From assembly GCF_000157895.3 (NCBI RefSeq), contig NC_022663.1, forward strand, positions 3,472,001-3,536,000: a stretch of DNA of 64,000 nucleotides. Reading direction: 5' to 3'. This DNA is from Mycobacterium kansasii ATCC 12478 (GTDB taxonomy: Bacteria > Actinomycetota > Actinomycetes > Mycobacteriales > Mycobacteriaceae). Numbering within the stretch: position 1 is the stretch's first letter; each line of letters begins with the position of its first letter. Shown piece by piece: positions 42,834 through 52,850 of the stretch. The notes under the pieces are model-generated. The model worked only from the letters and a program-made list of their open reading frames with translations, made no database searches and was not told where the DNA came from. The position numbers and the translations under genes were made by a program.

Positions 42834-43638
42834 TCAGCCCAACAACCCGTCCCGCAGTCGGCCGACATCGGCCGGCGTGATACCCGCGTTGCGCAGGTAG
42901 GCATCCACCGATCCCCAGGTCTCATCGATGGTCTGCCACGATGCCGCCAGGTACTCCGGACGCACGCCGAGCACCCCGTCGGACAGCCGGGCTTCGGTGA
43001 ATGTCACCACCTCCGGCGTCAGTTCGGCCTCGGAGCGCTGTTGGATCATTTCCGCGATTTGTTCCCGCAACCGCGGCACCGCGTCATTGCTGCGCAGGAA
43101 GTCGGTCAGGATGGCCTCCCGGTCGACACCAACGGCTTCCAGCACGGTGGCAACGACGAAGCCCGTCCGGTCTTTGCCGGCAAAGCAATGCGTGAGCACC
43201 GCCCGCCCGCCGGCCAGCAAGGTGACGACGCGGTGCAGCGCGCGTTGCGCACCGGTACGCGTGGGGAATTGGCGATATTCGTCGGTCATGTAACGGACGG
43301 CGGCCTGGTCGATTGATTCGCCGTCCGGACTGCTGGTCATTAGCCGCCGAAACGCGTGCTCGTGCGGCGCATCGGCGTCGGTCCCGGCGTCGTCGTCGGC
43401 CAGGTCGGGGAACGGCAGGAGGTGGATGTCGACGCCGGCAGGCACTCGTCCCGGACCACGCCGGACGACCTCCCGCGACGAGCGCAGATCGGCGACATCG
43501 GTAATGGCCAGCCGGCGCAGCGTTTCGCGGCCGGCGTCGTCGAGGCGGCTGAGCTCGCTGGAGCGAAACAGCCGCCCCGGTCTCAGCGCGGTGCTGTCGG
43601 CAACGTCACGAAAGTTCCATGCGCCCGGCAGTTCCAGG

Positions 43639-43646
<8 letters not shown>
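42834..43646 (-). CDS. ptpB: Protein tyrosine phosphatase PtpB (Rv0153c)
   Basis: A 270-residue phosphatase starting MADLELPGAWNFRDVADSTA. The active-site P-loop is THCFAGKDRTGFV (Cys about 155, Arg about 161), which matches CX5R. The FRDVAD start, DVADLRSSREV and the lid-helix region (AVRYMTDEYRQF) are characteristic of the triple-specificity PtpB/LipA family. In M. tuberculosis the enzyme is secreted and acts on host phosphotyrosine and phosphoinositides. ATG 43646 lies inside the 3' end of fadE2 (8-base overlap), so the genes are cotranscribed. Confidence 0.95.
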
Positions 43647-44871
<1,225 letters not shown>

Positions 44872-45015
44872 TCCGTCACCATAAGACACGGGATTCGCTG
44901 GCTGATGGCAGGGCAGTCGCGCCCAAGCTGCACGCAGTGTCGATGGCGAGTTAGGGTGACCTTGCTTAAGTTATGCCATAGATACTGTTGCAAGCAGCAC
45001 TAAAAGGCGGACGCG

Positions 45016-46233
45016 GTGAATGCACTAGTCGATTTCGCTCGGTTGCCGCCCGAAATCACCTCGGCCCGATTGCGCTCCGGTGCGGGTGCGGCGCCGCTGC
45101 GGGCCGCTGCGCTGGCCTGGAAGGGGCTGGCTCACGAGCTAAGTAGTCACGCGCTGGCCTTCGGCTCCACTGTCTCCGCGCTGGTCGACGACGAATGGCG
45201 CGGTCCGGCGTCGGTGTCAATGGCAGCTGCGGCCGAGCCCTATCGGAAGTGGATTAGCGCTACCGCAGACCACGCTCGGCAGACCGCCGTGCAGGCTGAC
45301 GCCGCCGCGGCTGCTTACGACGACGTGCTCACCCAAACGGTGCCGCCGTCGATAATCAGGACCAACCGTGCCCGTCGGATTGCACTGTCGGTCACCAACC
45401 TGTTCGGTCAGCACACCCCGGCCATCGCCGTCCTCGAGGCGCAATATGCCGACATGTGGGCTCAAAACGCCACCGCGATGTATAGCTATGCCGCCTTATC
45501 GGCCGAAGCCGCCACACTCACCCCGTTCATGTGGTTGCGACCCATCACCAACCCGAGCGGCTCGACGCTGCGGTCCGCTATGGTTGCCGAAGCCGCCGGC
45601 AAAGCCGGCGCTGAGCACGCCATGCTCGCGCGCCTGACTTCCGCGTTGCCGGCTGCGCTGCGGGAATTCTCATCACCGGCGGCCCACGCTCGGTTTCCCG
45701 CACGCCGATCGCGGATTGACGACCTGTTGAGCGGGTCTGGGTGGCTCAAAAGGTTCTGGAACAACTGGGGCCCCGATGCCAATATCTGGAACACGATATT
45801 TTCTTCCGGGTTCTATATGCCGAGCAACACACTCGCGCCTTTTCTCGGCTTCCTCGGTGGTGCGGCCGCCGCTGATCACGCTGCTGATGCGGGCGCCAGC
45901 GGGGCTGCGGGCGTCCTCGCCGGGCCCTCCGAGAACCCGGCGCGCTTGCGGGCCTGGGGCGCTAACGCCGACATGGTGTCGGCTGCTTTGGGCAGAGCGG
46001 CCGCAATCGGGCCGCTCTCGGTTCCGCCGACCTGGACCGCGGTCGGCCCGACCACCGGCCGGCTGGCCGCCATGTCGGTCGCTACCCCGATGACCACGCC
46101 GCCGGTCGAGTCCGGTCTACCGGAGATGCCCTTAGGCGGGGTGTTGAGCGGCAACGGCCAGGGGCCGGGTCGTTCGCTGCCGCAATACGGATTCCGGCCC
46201 ACGGTGGTGGCCCGTCCGCCCGCTGGTGGCTAG
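45016..46233 (+). CDS. PPE family protein, SVP subgroup
   Basis: A 405-residue PPE protein starting at GTG 45016. The PPE domain shows LPPEITSARLRSGAGAAPLR, the WxG-like turn DDEWRGPASVSMAAAAEPY and FGQHTPAIAVLEAQYADMWA (about residues 1-165). The C-terminal domain carries the Gxx-SVP-xx-W signature as GPLSVPPTWTA, and ends YGFRPTVVARPPAGG, which places it in the PPE-SVP subfamily. Such proteins are exported by ESX-5 together with a PE partner and a chaperone. No intact PE gene lies directly upstream on the same strand, so the partner is unclear. M. tuberculosis has no PPE gene here as I recall. Confidence 0.9.
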   Translation: MNALVDFARLPPEITSARLRSGAGAAPLRAAALAWKGLAHELSSHALAFGSTVSALVDDEWRGPASVSMAAAAEPYRKWISATADHARQTAVQADAAAAAYDDVLTQTVPPSIIRTNRARRIALSVTNLFGQHTPAIAVLEAQYADMWAQNATAMYSYAALSAEAATLTPFMWLRPITNPSGSTLRSAMVAEAAGKAGAEHAMLARLTSALPAALREFSSPAAHARFPARRSRIDDLLSGSGWLKRFWNNWGPDANIWNTIFSSGFYMPSNTLAPFLGFLGGAAAADHAADAGASGAAGVLAGPSENPARLRAWGANADMVSAALGRAAAIGPLSVPPTWTAVGPTTGRLAAMSVATPMTTPPVESGLPEMPLGGVLSGNGQGPGRSLPQYGFRPTVVARPPAGG

Positions 46234-46381
46234 CGCACTGACGCAAACAGGCCGGCGACCGCGGCCGACACCTCGTCGGCGCCGCTGCTGCCGCAGTCGC
46301 CGCGCGAAGTGGGGAACCTATGTGCGCCAAATCCGTTGCCGCCCGGGACACGACATCGGGGATCACAACGACATGCGGCAT
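46230..46381 (-). pseudogene. Truncated PE-domain relic
   Basis: On the minus strand ATG 46381 opens MPHVVVIPDVVSRAATDLAH and continues IGSPLRAATAAAAAPT, a clear PE start. The reading frame then shifts, and about ten residues of the PE turn are missing. DEVSAAVAGLFASVR follows and ends at a TAG (46232-46230) that overlaps the PPE stop. Only about half of a PE hairpin remains, with no hydrolase domain. Confidence 0.75.
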
Positions 46382-46514
46382 TGGACCGACTCCCGGCAGC
46401 GCCACGAAACGTCTCCGGAGCGCACCGCAGGACCGCGTTGTCCGCGGTCTGCGGGCCTTGGGCAAAGTACCCGCGCGCAAGCGCAGCAGGGCGACGATGG
46501 CGACGATGTAGTGC

Positions 46515-46976
46515 ATGACCGACAGCCGCCCCCCGTTTCCGCCGTTCACCGTCGAAACGGCAACCCAGAAGGTCCAGGCCGCAGAGGACGCCTGGAACAC
46601 TCGCGACCCGCACCACGTCAGCCTGGCCTACACCGTCGACTCGCAATGGCGAAACCGCGACGAGCACATCGTGGGCAGGGACCAGATCGTGGCCTTTCTG
46701 ACCCGCAAGTGGCAGCGCGAGCTCGACTACACGCTGCGCAAGAGCTTGTGGGACTTCCACGACAACCGCATCGCGGTGCGGTTCCAGTACGAGTGCCGCG
46801 ACCACACCGGTCAGTGGTATCGCAGCTACGGCAACGAGCTGTGGGAATTCACCCCGTCGGGGCTGATGGCGCGCCGCGAGGCAAGCATCAACGACGTGCG
46901 AATCGCCGAATCCGAGCGGCGCTGGTTCGGTCCGCGACCGGCCTCCGAGCACATTCAGGACATCCCGCTCTGGTGA
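46515..46976 (+). CDS. DUF1348 (NTF2-like) protein
   Basis: A 153-residue member of the DUF1348 family with an NTF2/SnoaL-like fold. Signature text includes FPPFTVETATQKVQAAEDAW, NTRDPHHVSLAYTVDSQWRN, FLTRKWQRELDYTLRKSLWD, RIAVRFQYECRD and the very conserved REASINDVRI with RWFGPRP. The function is unknown; members occur near oxidoreductases. It starts at ATG 46515 and is followed by 264 bases of intergenic DNA before the pnt operon. Confidence 0.9.
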   Translation: MTDSRPPFPPFTVETATQKVQAAEDAWNTRDPHHVSLAYTVDSQWRNRDEHIVGRDQIVAFLTRKWQRELDYTLRKSLWDFHDNRIAVRFQYECRDHTGQWYRSYGNELWEFTPSGLMARREASINDVRIAESERRWFGPRPASEHIQDIPLW

Positions 46977-47180
46977 GGCCCGCCGCCGCTCCACACAACC
47001 TCACTTTGTGTCGCCACAACAGCCCGGCGGCTACCGGATTGGCATCGAGCGGCGAACCATCAACCAGTGTGCTGAGGGTTGCCGGCACCTCGACGTGAAC
47101 GGTCACAAATCGGTGGTGAACCCGGCACGCGTTATGGTAGCCAGGCGCGCGGCCTAGCCGGCGGCATATCCATCGCGCAG

Positions 47181-47217
47181 GAACGTACTAGAACGTACTA
47201 GAACGTACTAGAAAGTA
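47181..47217. repeat. 10-base tandem repeat GAACGTACTA upstream of pntAa
   Basis: Three perfect adjacent copies (47181-47210) are followed by a partial copy GAAaGTA. The array ends about 24 bases before the pntAa ATG. Each unit contains palindromic ACGT/GTAC, and the 10-base period places all copies on one face of the helix. Confidence 0.9.
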
Positions 47218-47240
47218 TGAGGAAAGTAGATGTACGCGCC

Positions 47241-48350
47241 ATGACAGATGCGCAGACCCACACCATCAGGGTCGGGGTGGTGGCCGAGTCACGGCCCGAC
47301 GAACGGCGCGTTGCGCTGGTACCCAAAGCGGTCGCCGCGCTGGTGAACAGCGGTGTCGCTGTCGTGGTCGAGTCCGGTGCCGGTCAGCGGGCGCTGCTAC
47401 CCGACGAGCTCTACACCGACGCGGGCGCCACCGTCGGAGACGCGTGGGCTGCCGACGTCGTCGTCAAGGTCGCGCCGCCGACCACCGAGGAGGTCGGCCG
47501 GCTGCACAGCGGGCAAACCCTGATCGGTTTCCTGGCCCCGCGCAACGCCGACAACTCGATCGGTGCGCTCAAGCAAGCCGGCGTGGAGGCCTTCGCTCTC
47601 GAAGCCATTCCGCGCATCTCCCGGGCCCAGGTCATGGATGCGCTGTCGTCGCAGGCCAACGTCGCCGGCTACAAGGCGGTGCTGCTTGCCGCATCGGAGT
47701 CGACCCGGTTCTTCCCGATGCTGACCACCGCGGCGGGAACGGTGAAGCCGGCCACGGTGCTGGTGCTGGGTGTAGGCGTGGCAGGCTTGCAGGCCCTGGC
47801 GACCGCCAAGCGGTTGGGGGCACGCACCACCGGCTACGACGTGCGTCCAGAAGTCGCCGACCAGGTGCGCTCGGTGGGTGCGCAGTGGCTCGACGTCGGA
47901 GTCACGGCCTCGGGCGAGGGCGGATACGCCCGCGAGCTGACCGACGAGGAACGTGCCCAGCAACAGAAGGCTCTGGAAGTGGCGATCAGCGGCTTCGACG
48001 TGGTCATCACCACCGCGCTGGTCCCGGGCCGGCCGGCGCCGCGGCTCGTGACCGCTGCCGCCGTGGAAGCTATGAAGCCCGGCAGCGTGGTGGTGGACCT
48101 GGCCGGCGAGACCGGCGGCAACTGCGAATTGACCGAACCGGGCAAGACGGTGGTCAAGCACGGCGTCACCATCGCCTCGCCGCTGAATCTGCCGGCGACC
48201 ATGCCCGAGCACGCCAGTGAGCTTTACAGCAAGAACATCACGGCCCTGCTCGAGCTCCTGGTCAAGGACGGCAAGCTGGCCCCCGACTTCGACGACGAGG
48301 TCATCGCGGAATCGTGTGTGACCCGCACCCAGGACGGAAAGGCCTCCTAG
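47241..48350 (+). CDS. pntAa: NAD(P) transhydrogenase subunit alpha part 1 PntAa (Rv0155)
   Basis: A 369-residue NAD(H)-binding domain I of the proton-translocating transhydrogenase. ATG 47241 (MTDAQTHTIRVGVVAESRPD) fits the family start; an in-frame ATG at 47217 lies in the repeat region. Landmarks are ERRVALVPKAVAALVNSGVA, LAPRNADNSI, ALEAIPRISRAQVMDALSSQ, the dinucleotide fold VLVLGVGVAGLQALATAKRL (about residues 170-189) and ETGGNCELTEPG. The split alpha subunit (PntAa/PntAb) is usual in mycobacteria. It uses the proton gradient to make NADPH from NADH. It leads the three-gene operon. Confidence 0.97.
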   Translation: MTDAQTHTIRVGVVAESRPDERRVALVPKAVAALVNSGVAVVVESGAGQRALLPDELYTDAGATVGDAWAADVVVKVAPPTTEEVGRLHSGQTLIGFLAPRNADNSIGALKQAGVEAFALEAIPRISRAQVMDALSSQANVAGYKAVLLAASESTRFFPMLTTAAGTVKPATVLVLGVGVAGLQALATAKRLGARTTGYDVRPEVADQVRSVGAQWLDVGVTASGEGGYARELTDEERAQQQKALEVAISGFDVVITTALVPGRPAPRLVTAAAVEAMKPGSVVVDLAGETGGNCELTEPGKTVVKHGVTIASPLNLPATMPEHASELYSKNITALLELLVKDGKLAPDFDDEVIAESCVTRTQDGKAS

Positions 48351-48352
48351 CG

Positions 48353-48691
48353 ATGTACGACCAACTGTTGGAGAACCTGGCGATCCTGGTGCTGTCCGGG
48401 TTCGTCGGATTCGCGGTGATTTCCAAAGTGCCCAATACATTGCACACCCCGCTGATGTCGGGAACCAACGCGATCCACGGGATCGTGGTGCTCGGGGCGC
48501 TGGTGGTGTTCGGGCGGGTCGAGAACCCGTCGATCGCGGTGCAGATCATCCTGTTCGTCGCGGTGGTGTTCGGCACGTTGAACGTCATCGGCGGCTTCAT
48601 CGTCACCGACCGGATGCTCGGCATGTTCAAGGGCAAGAAGCCGCAGGCCGCAACGAAAGCCGCAAAGAAAGAGGAGCCGGCAGCCAAATGA
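48353..48691 (+). CDS. pntAb: NAD(P) transhydrogenase subunit alpha part 2 PntAb (Rv0156)
   Basis: A 112-residue membrane subunit with three hydrophobic helices (LENLAILVLSGFVGFAVIS; GTNAIHGIVVLGALVVFG; IAVQIILFVAVVFGTLNVIG) and a Lys/Ala-rich tail. The FVTDRML-like end (FIVTDRMLGMFK) is typical. It starts 2 bases after the pntAa stop and overlaps pntB by ATGA. It forms part of the proton channel with PntB. Confidence 0.96.
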   Translation: MYDQLLENLAILVLSGFVGFAVISKVPNTLHTPLMSGTNAIHGIVVLGALVVFGRVENPSIAVQIILFVAVVFGTLNVIGGFIVTDRMLGMFKGKKPQAATKAAKKEEPAAK

Positions 48692-50112
48692 CGTACTTGG
48701 TGATCGGTCTCTATATCGTCTCGTTCTCGCTGTTCATCTACGGCCTGATGGGCCTGACCGGACCCAAGACGGCGGTGCGCGGGAACCTGATCGCCGCGGT
48801 CGGTATGACGATCGCCGTGGCGGCCACCCTGGTGATGATCCGGCACACCAGCCAGTGGCCGCTGATCATCGCGGGCCTCGTGGTGGGCGTCGTGCTCGGT
48901 GTGCCGCCGGCGCGGCTGACCAAGATGACCGCCATGCCGCAGCTGGTGGCGTTCTTCAACGGCGTCGGCGGTGGGACGGTCGCCCTGATCGCGCTCTCGG
49001 AATTCATCCAGACCAGCGGGTTTTCCGCGTTCCGCCACGGCGAGTCGCCCACCGTGCACATCGTGGTGGCCTCGCTGTTCGCCGCCATCATCGGATCGAT
49101 CTCGTTCTGGGGATCGATCATCGCGTTCGGCAAGCTGCAGGAGATCATCTCCGGCCGCCCGATCGGTCTTGGCAAGGCGCAGCAGCCGGTCAACTTGCTG
49201 CTGCTGGCCGGGGCTGTCGCGGCCGCGGTGGTGATCGGGCTGGGCGCACATCCGGGCAGCGGCGGAGCGTCGCTGTGGTGGATGATCGGTCTGCTGGCCG
49301 CAGCCGGTGTGCTGGGCTTGATGGTGGTGCTACCGATCGGTGGTGCCGACATGCCGGTGGTCATCTCGATGCTCAACGCCATGACCGGGCTGTCCGCCGC
49401 GGCGGCCGGATTGGCGCTGAACAACACCGCGATGATCGTGGCCGGCATGATCGTCGGCGCATCCGGCTCCATCCTGACCAACCTGATGGCCAAGGCGATG
49501 AACCGCTCGATCCCGGCCATCGTCGCGGGCGGTTTCGGGGGCGGCGGCGTGGCCCCCAGCGGCGACGGGGGCGGCGACAAGCACGTCAAGGCCACGTCGG
49601 CGGCCGACGCTGCGATTCAGATGGCCTACGCCAACCAGGTCATCGTGGTGCCGGGCTATGGGCTGGCCGTGGCGCAGGCACAGCATGCCGTCAAGGACAT
49701 GGCGTCGTTGCTCGAGGACAAGGGTGTGACGGTCAAATACGCCATCCACCCGGTGGCCGGTCGCATGCCCGGGCACATGAATGTGCTGCTGGCCGAGGCC
49801 GAAGTCGACTACGACGCGATGAAGGACATGGACGACATCAACGACGAGTTCGCCCGCACCGACGTCGCGATCGTCATCGGCGCCAACGACGTCACCAATC
49901 CGGCGGCCCGCAACGAAACATCCAGTCCGATCTATGGCATGCCGATCCTCAACGTCGACAAGGCCAAGTCGGTGATCGTGCTCAAGCGATCGATGAACTC
50001 GGGTTTCGCCGGCATCGACAACCCGCTGTTCTACGCCGAGGGCACCACGATGCTGTTCGGGGACGCAAAGAAATCGGTGTCCGAGGTCACCGAGGAGCTC
50101 AAGGCCCTATAG
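48688..50112 (+). CDS. pntB: NAD(P) transhydrogenase subunit beta PntB (Rv0157)
   Basis: A 474-residue subunit with about nine membrane helices (domain II) and the NADP(H)-binding domain III at the C-terminus. Domain III is visible as VIVVPGYGLAVAQAQHAVKD (about residues 313-332), KYAIHPVAGRMPGHMNVLLA, ANDVTNPAARNETSSPIYGM and KSVIVLKRSMNSGFAG. The intact GYGLAV and KRSM motifs indicate a functional enzyme. It is the last gene of the operon, translationally coupled to pntAb. A group B PE-PPE gene lies convergent, 38 bases downstream. Confidence 0.97.
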   Translation: MTYLVIGLYIVSFSLFIYGLMGLTGPKTAVRGNLIAAVGMTIAVAATLVMIRHTSQWPLIIAGLVVGVVLGVPPARLTKMTAMPQLVAFFNGVGGGTVALIALSEFIQTSGFSAFRHGESPTVHIVVASLFAAIIGSISFWGSIIAFGKLQEIISGRPIGLGKAQQPVNLLLLAGAVAAAVVIGLGAHPGSGGASLWWMIGLLAAAGVLGLMVVLPIGGADMPVVISMLNAMTGLSAAAAGLALNNTAMIVAGMIVGASGSILTNLMAKAMNRSIPAIVAGGFGGGGVAPSGDGGGDKHVKATSAADAAIQMAYANQVIVVPGYGLAVAQAQHAVKDMASLLEDKGVTVKYAIHPVAGRMPGHMNVLLAEAEVDYDAMKDMDDINDEFARTDVAIVIGANDVTNPAARNETSSPIYGMPILNVDKAKSVIVLKRSMNSGFAGIDNPLFYAEGTTMLFGDAKKSVSEVTEELKAL

Positions 50113-50150
50113 CCGGGTACCCGGTTGGCTGATGCCGGCGCGCGGCTGCC

Positions 50151-51614
50151 TTAAATGACAGGCGGAATCAATCGCGCTATGGACCCAAGTGCGCCACTCA
50201 GTAACGACAGCTCTGTCACACTCGATTGGCCGAAGTTGAAGACCAGGCCGGGATTCGCCGACGGGACATAGGGGTAAGTGTCAGGCAGCGAGGACTGCGG
50301 TAACACCCCGATGTCTACTAGCGCGGCTTGGGGGCCTTGCACTGCCCCAGTCGCCAGGTGGGAGATCACTGTGAACGGGTTGACGGGGGCGAACAGGCTG
50401 GCGGGGGTGGGCACATCCGCGTAGCCGTAGCCGTAACCCAAATCGACCAACACCCGTAGGTCCGGCTGGATCAGGTTGGCGAGTGGAGGCCCGATAAAGG
50501 GAATGTCGCGAAGGGGTTGCAGCAACGGGAGGTCCTGGGTCAAAAACATGTAGTAATGGGTATTGCCGGTGTAGCCCGGGGAGGTCGGCAATGGCACGGC
50601 ATTCGCAACGTCGGCGGCCGTGACGGGATACGCGTTGTGGACCAATCTGATGCCCATAAAGGCGTTGATGTCGGACAAGATATTGAGCGGGTATTGCGGG
50701 TTGTGGGCATAACCGTCGTATTGGCCGGTGTAGATGTAGGTCTGGTAAGGAGAATTCGGTGGCGTCGCACCGTCGAACGACACATCCATGAACGGGATGT
50801 AAAGGCCGGTGTAACGCTCCAGAATGCCGCCGTTGGGATTGTTGATATTGCCGATCATCATGAAAGCCAGCCGGCTGGGGTCTGGCTGTTGGCCGGGTGG
50901 TAGGGCCATCAGCGCGCGTATCTCATTGGTGGCTACCGCGGCGCTTTGCGAGTAGCCAAAAACGACGACGTCATGCCCATTTTGTAGTTCCGTGTTGATT
51001 CCGTTGTTCAGCAATGTGACGCCCTGGGCGATGGACTGGTCGAGTGACAGGTGCCCGATAAACGGCCACCACTGCTCGGGCGTGTACTGGGCGACCGGAT
51101 TGTTGGGCCCGAAGATGGGCTGGATGTACGCGCTGTCAAGGGCCGCCAAGACAGGCGCGGGAAAGGTCGGATACCCGGTGCCGCCCATGATCAACGCCGT
51201 GACCGGGTTGCCGGACAGCATCACGGTCGAAGTCGGCGTGGTAACGGCGCCGCCAGGCCCGGTGTTGCCCAGTCCCAGCAGGGCTTGGACCGGCGCGCCG
51301 AGCGTGTCAAGTGCCCCCGCCATGGCCGCGGTGTTGGCGGCCTCGGCCTGCGCGTACGCGGCCCCAGCAGCGGCCAGGGCCTGGGTGAATTCGCTGTGGA
51401 AGGCCTCGGCCTGGTTCAGGACCGCCTGACAATCGTGGGCGTATGCGCGAAACAGCGCTGCGGCCGCCGCCGACACCTCATCGCCGGCCGCCGCGAGCAC
51501 ATGGGCCGTTGGACCCGCAGCGGCGGTGCCGGCCGCGCTGACCGCCGAACCGATCCCATCCACGCCGGCGGCCGCCGCGGCCAGCATCTCCGGGACCGCG
51601 ATCACACTGGGCAT
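50151..51614 (-). CDS. PE family protein with PE-PPE hydrolase domain, group B copy 1
   Basis: A 487-residue protein from ATG 51614 with an AGGAGA ribosome-binding site. The PE domain (MPSVIAVPEMLAAAAAGVDG; GDEVSAAAAALFRAYAHDCQ) ends in YAQAE. The hydrolase domain begins TALIMGGTGYP, has the nucleophile VFGYSQSAA, GNINNPNGGILERYTG, YDGYAHNPQYPLN and a His in LVHNAY. Unlike the group A proteins, it ends soon after the core with SLPDTYPYVPSANPGLVFNF and SLLSGALGSIARLIPPVI. It lies between pntB and the 41-residue gene, a place where M. tuberculosis has no PE gene as I recall. Acyl hydrolase or transferase activity is inferred. Confidence 0.9.
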   Translation of the reverse strand: MPSVIAVPEMLAAAAAGVDGIGSAVSAAGTAAAGPTAHVLAAAGDEVSAAAAALFRAYAHDCQAVLNQAEAFHSEFTQALAAAGAAYAQAEAANTAAMAGALDTLGAPVQALLGLGNTGPGGAVTTPTSTVMLSGNPVTALIMGGTGYPTFPAPVLAALDSAYIQPIFGPNNPVAQYTPEQWWPFIGHLSLDQSIAQGVTLLNNGINTELQNGHDVVVFGYSQSAAVATNEIRALMALPPGQQPDPSRLAFMMIGNINNPNGGILERYTGLYIPFMDVSFDGATPPNSPYQTYIYTGQYDGYAHNPQYPLNILSDINAFMGIRLVHNAYPVTAADVANAVPLPTSPGYTGNTHYYMFLTQDLPLLQPLRDIPFIGPPLANLIQPDLRVLVDLGYGYGYADVPTPASLFAPVNPFTVISHLATGAVQGPQAALVDIGVLPQSSLPDTYPYVPSANPGLVFNFGQSSVTELSLLSGALGSIARLIPPVI

Positions 51615-51896
51615 CTCGTCTCCTGTCCGACACCGAGGCCATTACCCGTCAATCGGGACCGACCTTCCCAAGCGCGGCCAGCCCAAGAGAGGTTGCCCAG
51701 AGCCTAAAAGAGTCCTGCAGGGGACGTCCGGCATTTTGGCCAATCCAGCTTCCGCGGGCCCAAATATAGCGATCGCGGCCGGTTGGGGATCACCAATCGC
51801 CACAAACGGCAGGTCGCCAACACAGGGCTAGCCAGCCGCGACCGAGCCGCGATGGAGCTTGTCGGTTTCGTTGGTGGCGCCGGTGGCGCTGGATAT

Positions 51897-52022
51897 CTAA
51901 ACGGGCGGGTAGGCCGGCGGCGGATAGCCGTTGCCGTCCTCGACCCCGCGGATGCCCCAAGTCAGGTAGTTGAAAAAGAACTCGATTTCGTCGCTCACGT
52001 CGTAGTCAGGACTTGGATCCAT
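51897..52022 (-). CDS. 41-residue conserved small protein (Rv0157A-like)
   Basis: A very short gene on the minus strand: ATG 52022, TAG 51899-51897. The peptide reads MDPSPDYDVSDEIEFFFNYL, then TWGIRGVEDGNGYPPPAYPPV. AGAGG lies 8 bases before the start. Aromatic-rich and acidic, with a Pro/Tyr-rich end, it has no signal peptide. Its place between pntB and the Rv0158-like TetR gene agrees with the small gene Rv0157A of M. tuberculosis, which supports it as real. Its function is unknown; it is divergent from the TetR gene. Confidence 0.75.
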   Translation of the reverse strand: MDPSPDYDVSDEIEFFFNYLTWGIRGVEDGNGYPPPAYPPV

Positions 52023-52124
52023 TACTGCACCTCTCGACTCGCTATCGACTCGCGACTTGGTCCCCCAGGAGTCTAGTCGGATCCGCGTCGGTGCGACAGG
52101 CGGTGCCGGCCCTGCCTAAACTGT

Positions 52125-52140
52125 CCAACCAGTTGATTGG
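52125..52140. promoter_or_regulatory. Operator candidate for the Rv0158-like TetR
   Basis: CCAACCAG-TTGATTGG is a 16-base inverted repeat (6 of 8 positions matching), 55 bases before the TetR start, in the region shared with the divergent small-protein gene. Confidence 0.4.
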
Positions 52141-52194
52141 TCAAGCCTTGATTCGGGGCGCCGAGCCCCGCGGGCAGCGAGATAGCGAGAACCG

Positions 52195-52827
52195 ATGCCA
52201 CAAATGCCGTCCGAGAACGGGCTTTCGCGCCGTGAGGAGTTGCTCGCCGTTGCCACGAAGCTGTTTGCTGCCCGCGGTTATCACGGCACCCGGATGGATG
52301 ACGTCGCCGACGTGATCGGGCTGAACAAGGCGACGGTGTACCACTACTACGCCAGTAAGGCGCTGATCCTGTTCGACATCTATCGTCAAGCCGCCGAGGG
52401 CACGCTGGCCGCCGTGCACGACGACCCGTCCTGGACGGCGCGCGAAGCGCTCTACCAGTACACCGTGCGGCTGCTCACCGGCATTGCGCGCAATCCGGAA
52501 CGGGCCGCGGTGTACTTCCAGGAGCAGCCCTACATCACCGAATGGTTCACCAGCGAACAGGTGGCGGAGGTTCGCGAGAAGGAAGCCCAGGTCTACGAGC
52601 ACGTCCACGGCCTCATCGACCGCGGGATCGCCAGCGGCGAGTTCTACGAATGCGACTCCCATGTGGTGGCGCTGGGCTACATCGGGATGACGCTGGGCAG
52701 CTACCGCTGGCTGCGGCCGAGCGGCCGCCGCACCGCCAAGGAGATCGCGGCCGAATTCAGCACCGCGCTGCTGCGCGGACTGATTCGCGACGAGTCGATC
52801 CGCAGGAATTCTCCGCTGGGGCCCTAG
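52195..52827 (+). CDS. TetR-family regulator (Rv0158-like)
   Basis: A 210-residue TetR regulator starting MPQMPSENGLSRREELLAVA. The DNA-binding domain is ATKLFAARGYHGTRMDDVAD with GLNKATVYHYYASKALILFD (about residues 18-62). The C-terminal part (NPERAAVYFQEQPYITEWFT; GYIGMTLGSYRWLRPSG) is of the KstR2/FadR-like class that binds acyl-CoA type ligands, which is inference. It is surrounded by PE-PPE hydrolase genes on both sides. It could control the small gene, the PE genes or itself. Confidence 0.9.
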   Translation: MPQMPSENGLSRREELLAVATKLFAARGYHGTRMDDVADVIGLNKATVYHYYASKALILFDIYRQAAEGTLAAVHDDPSWTAREALYQYTVRLLTGIARNPERAAVYFQEQPYITEWFTSEQVAEVREKEAQVYEHVHGLIDRGIASGEFYECDSHVVALGYIGMTLGSYRWLRPSGRRTAKEIAAEFSTALLRGLIRDESIRRNSPLGP

Positions 52828-52850
52828 CCTAGCGGCGATACCGTCGGTCG

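Noticed and set aside
46977..47180. Short frames and a possible promoter upstream of the pnt repeats
   Set aside because: No frame has a ribosome-binding site or recognisable product, and no clear -35/-10 pair could be placed.
51783..52076. Plus-strand 97-codon frame
   Set aside because: It is antisense to the 41-residue Rv0157A-like gene, which has a better start, ribosome-binding site and syntenic support.
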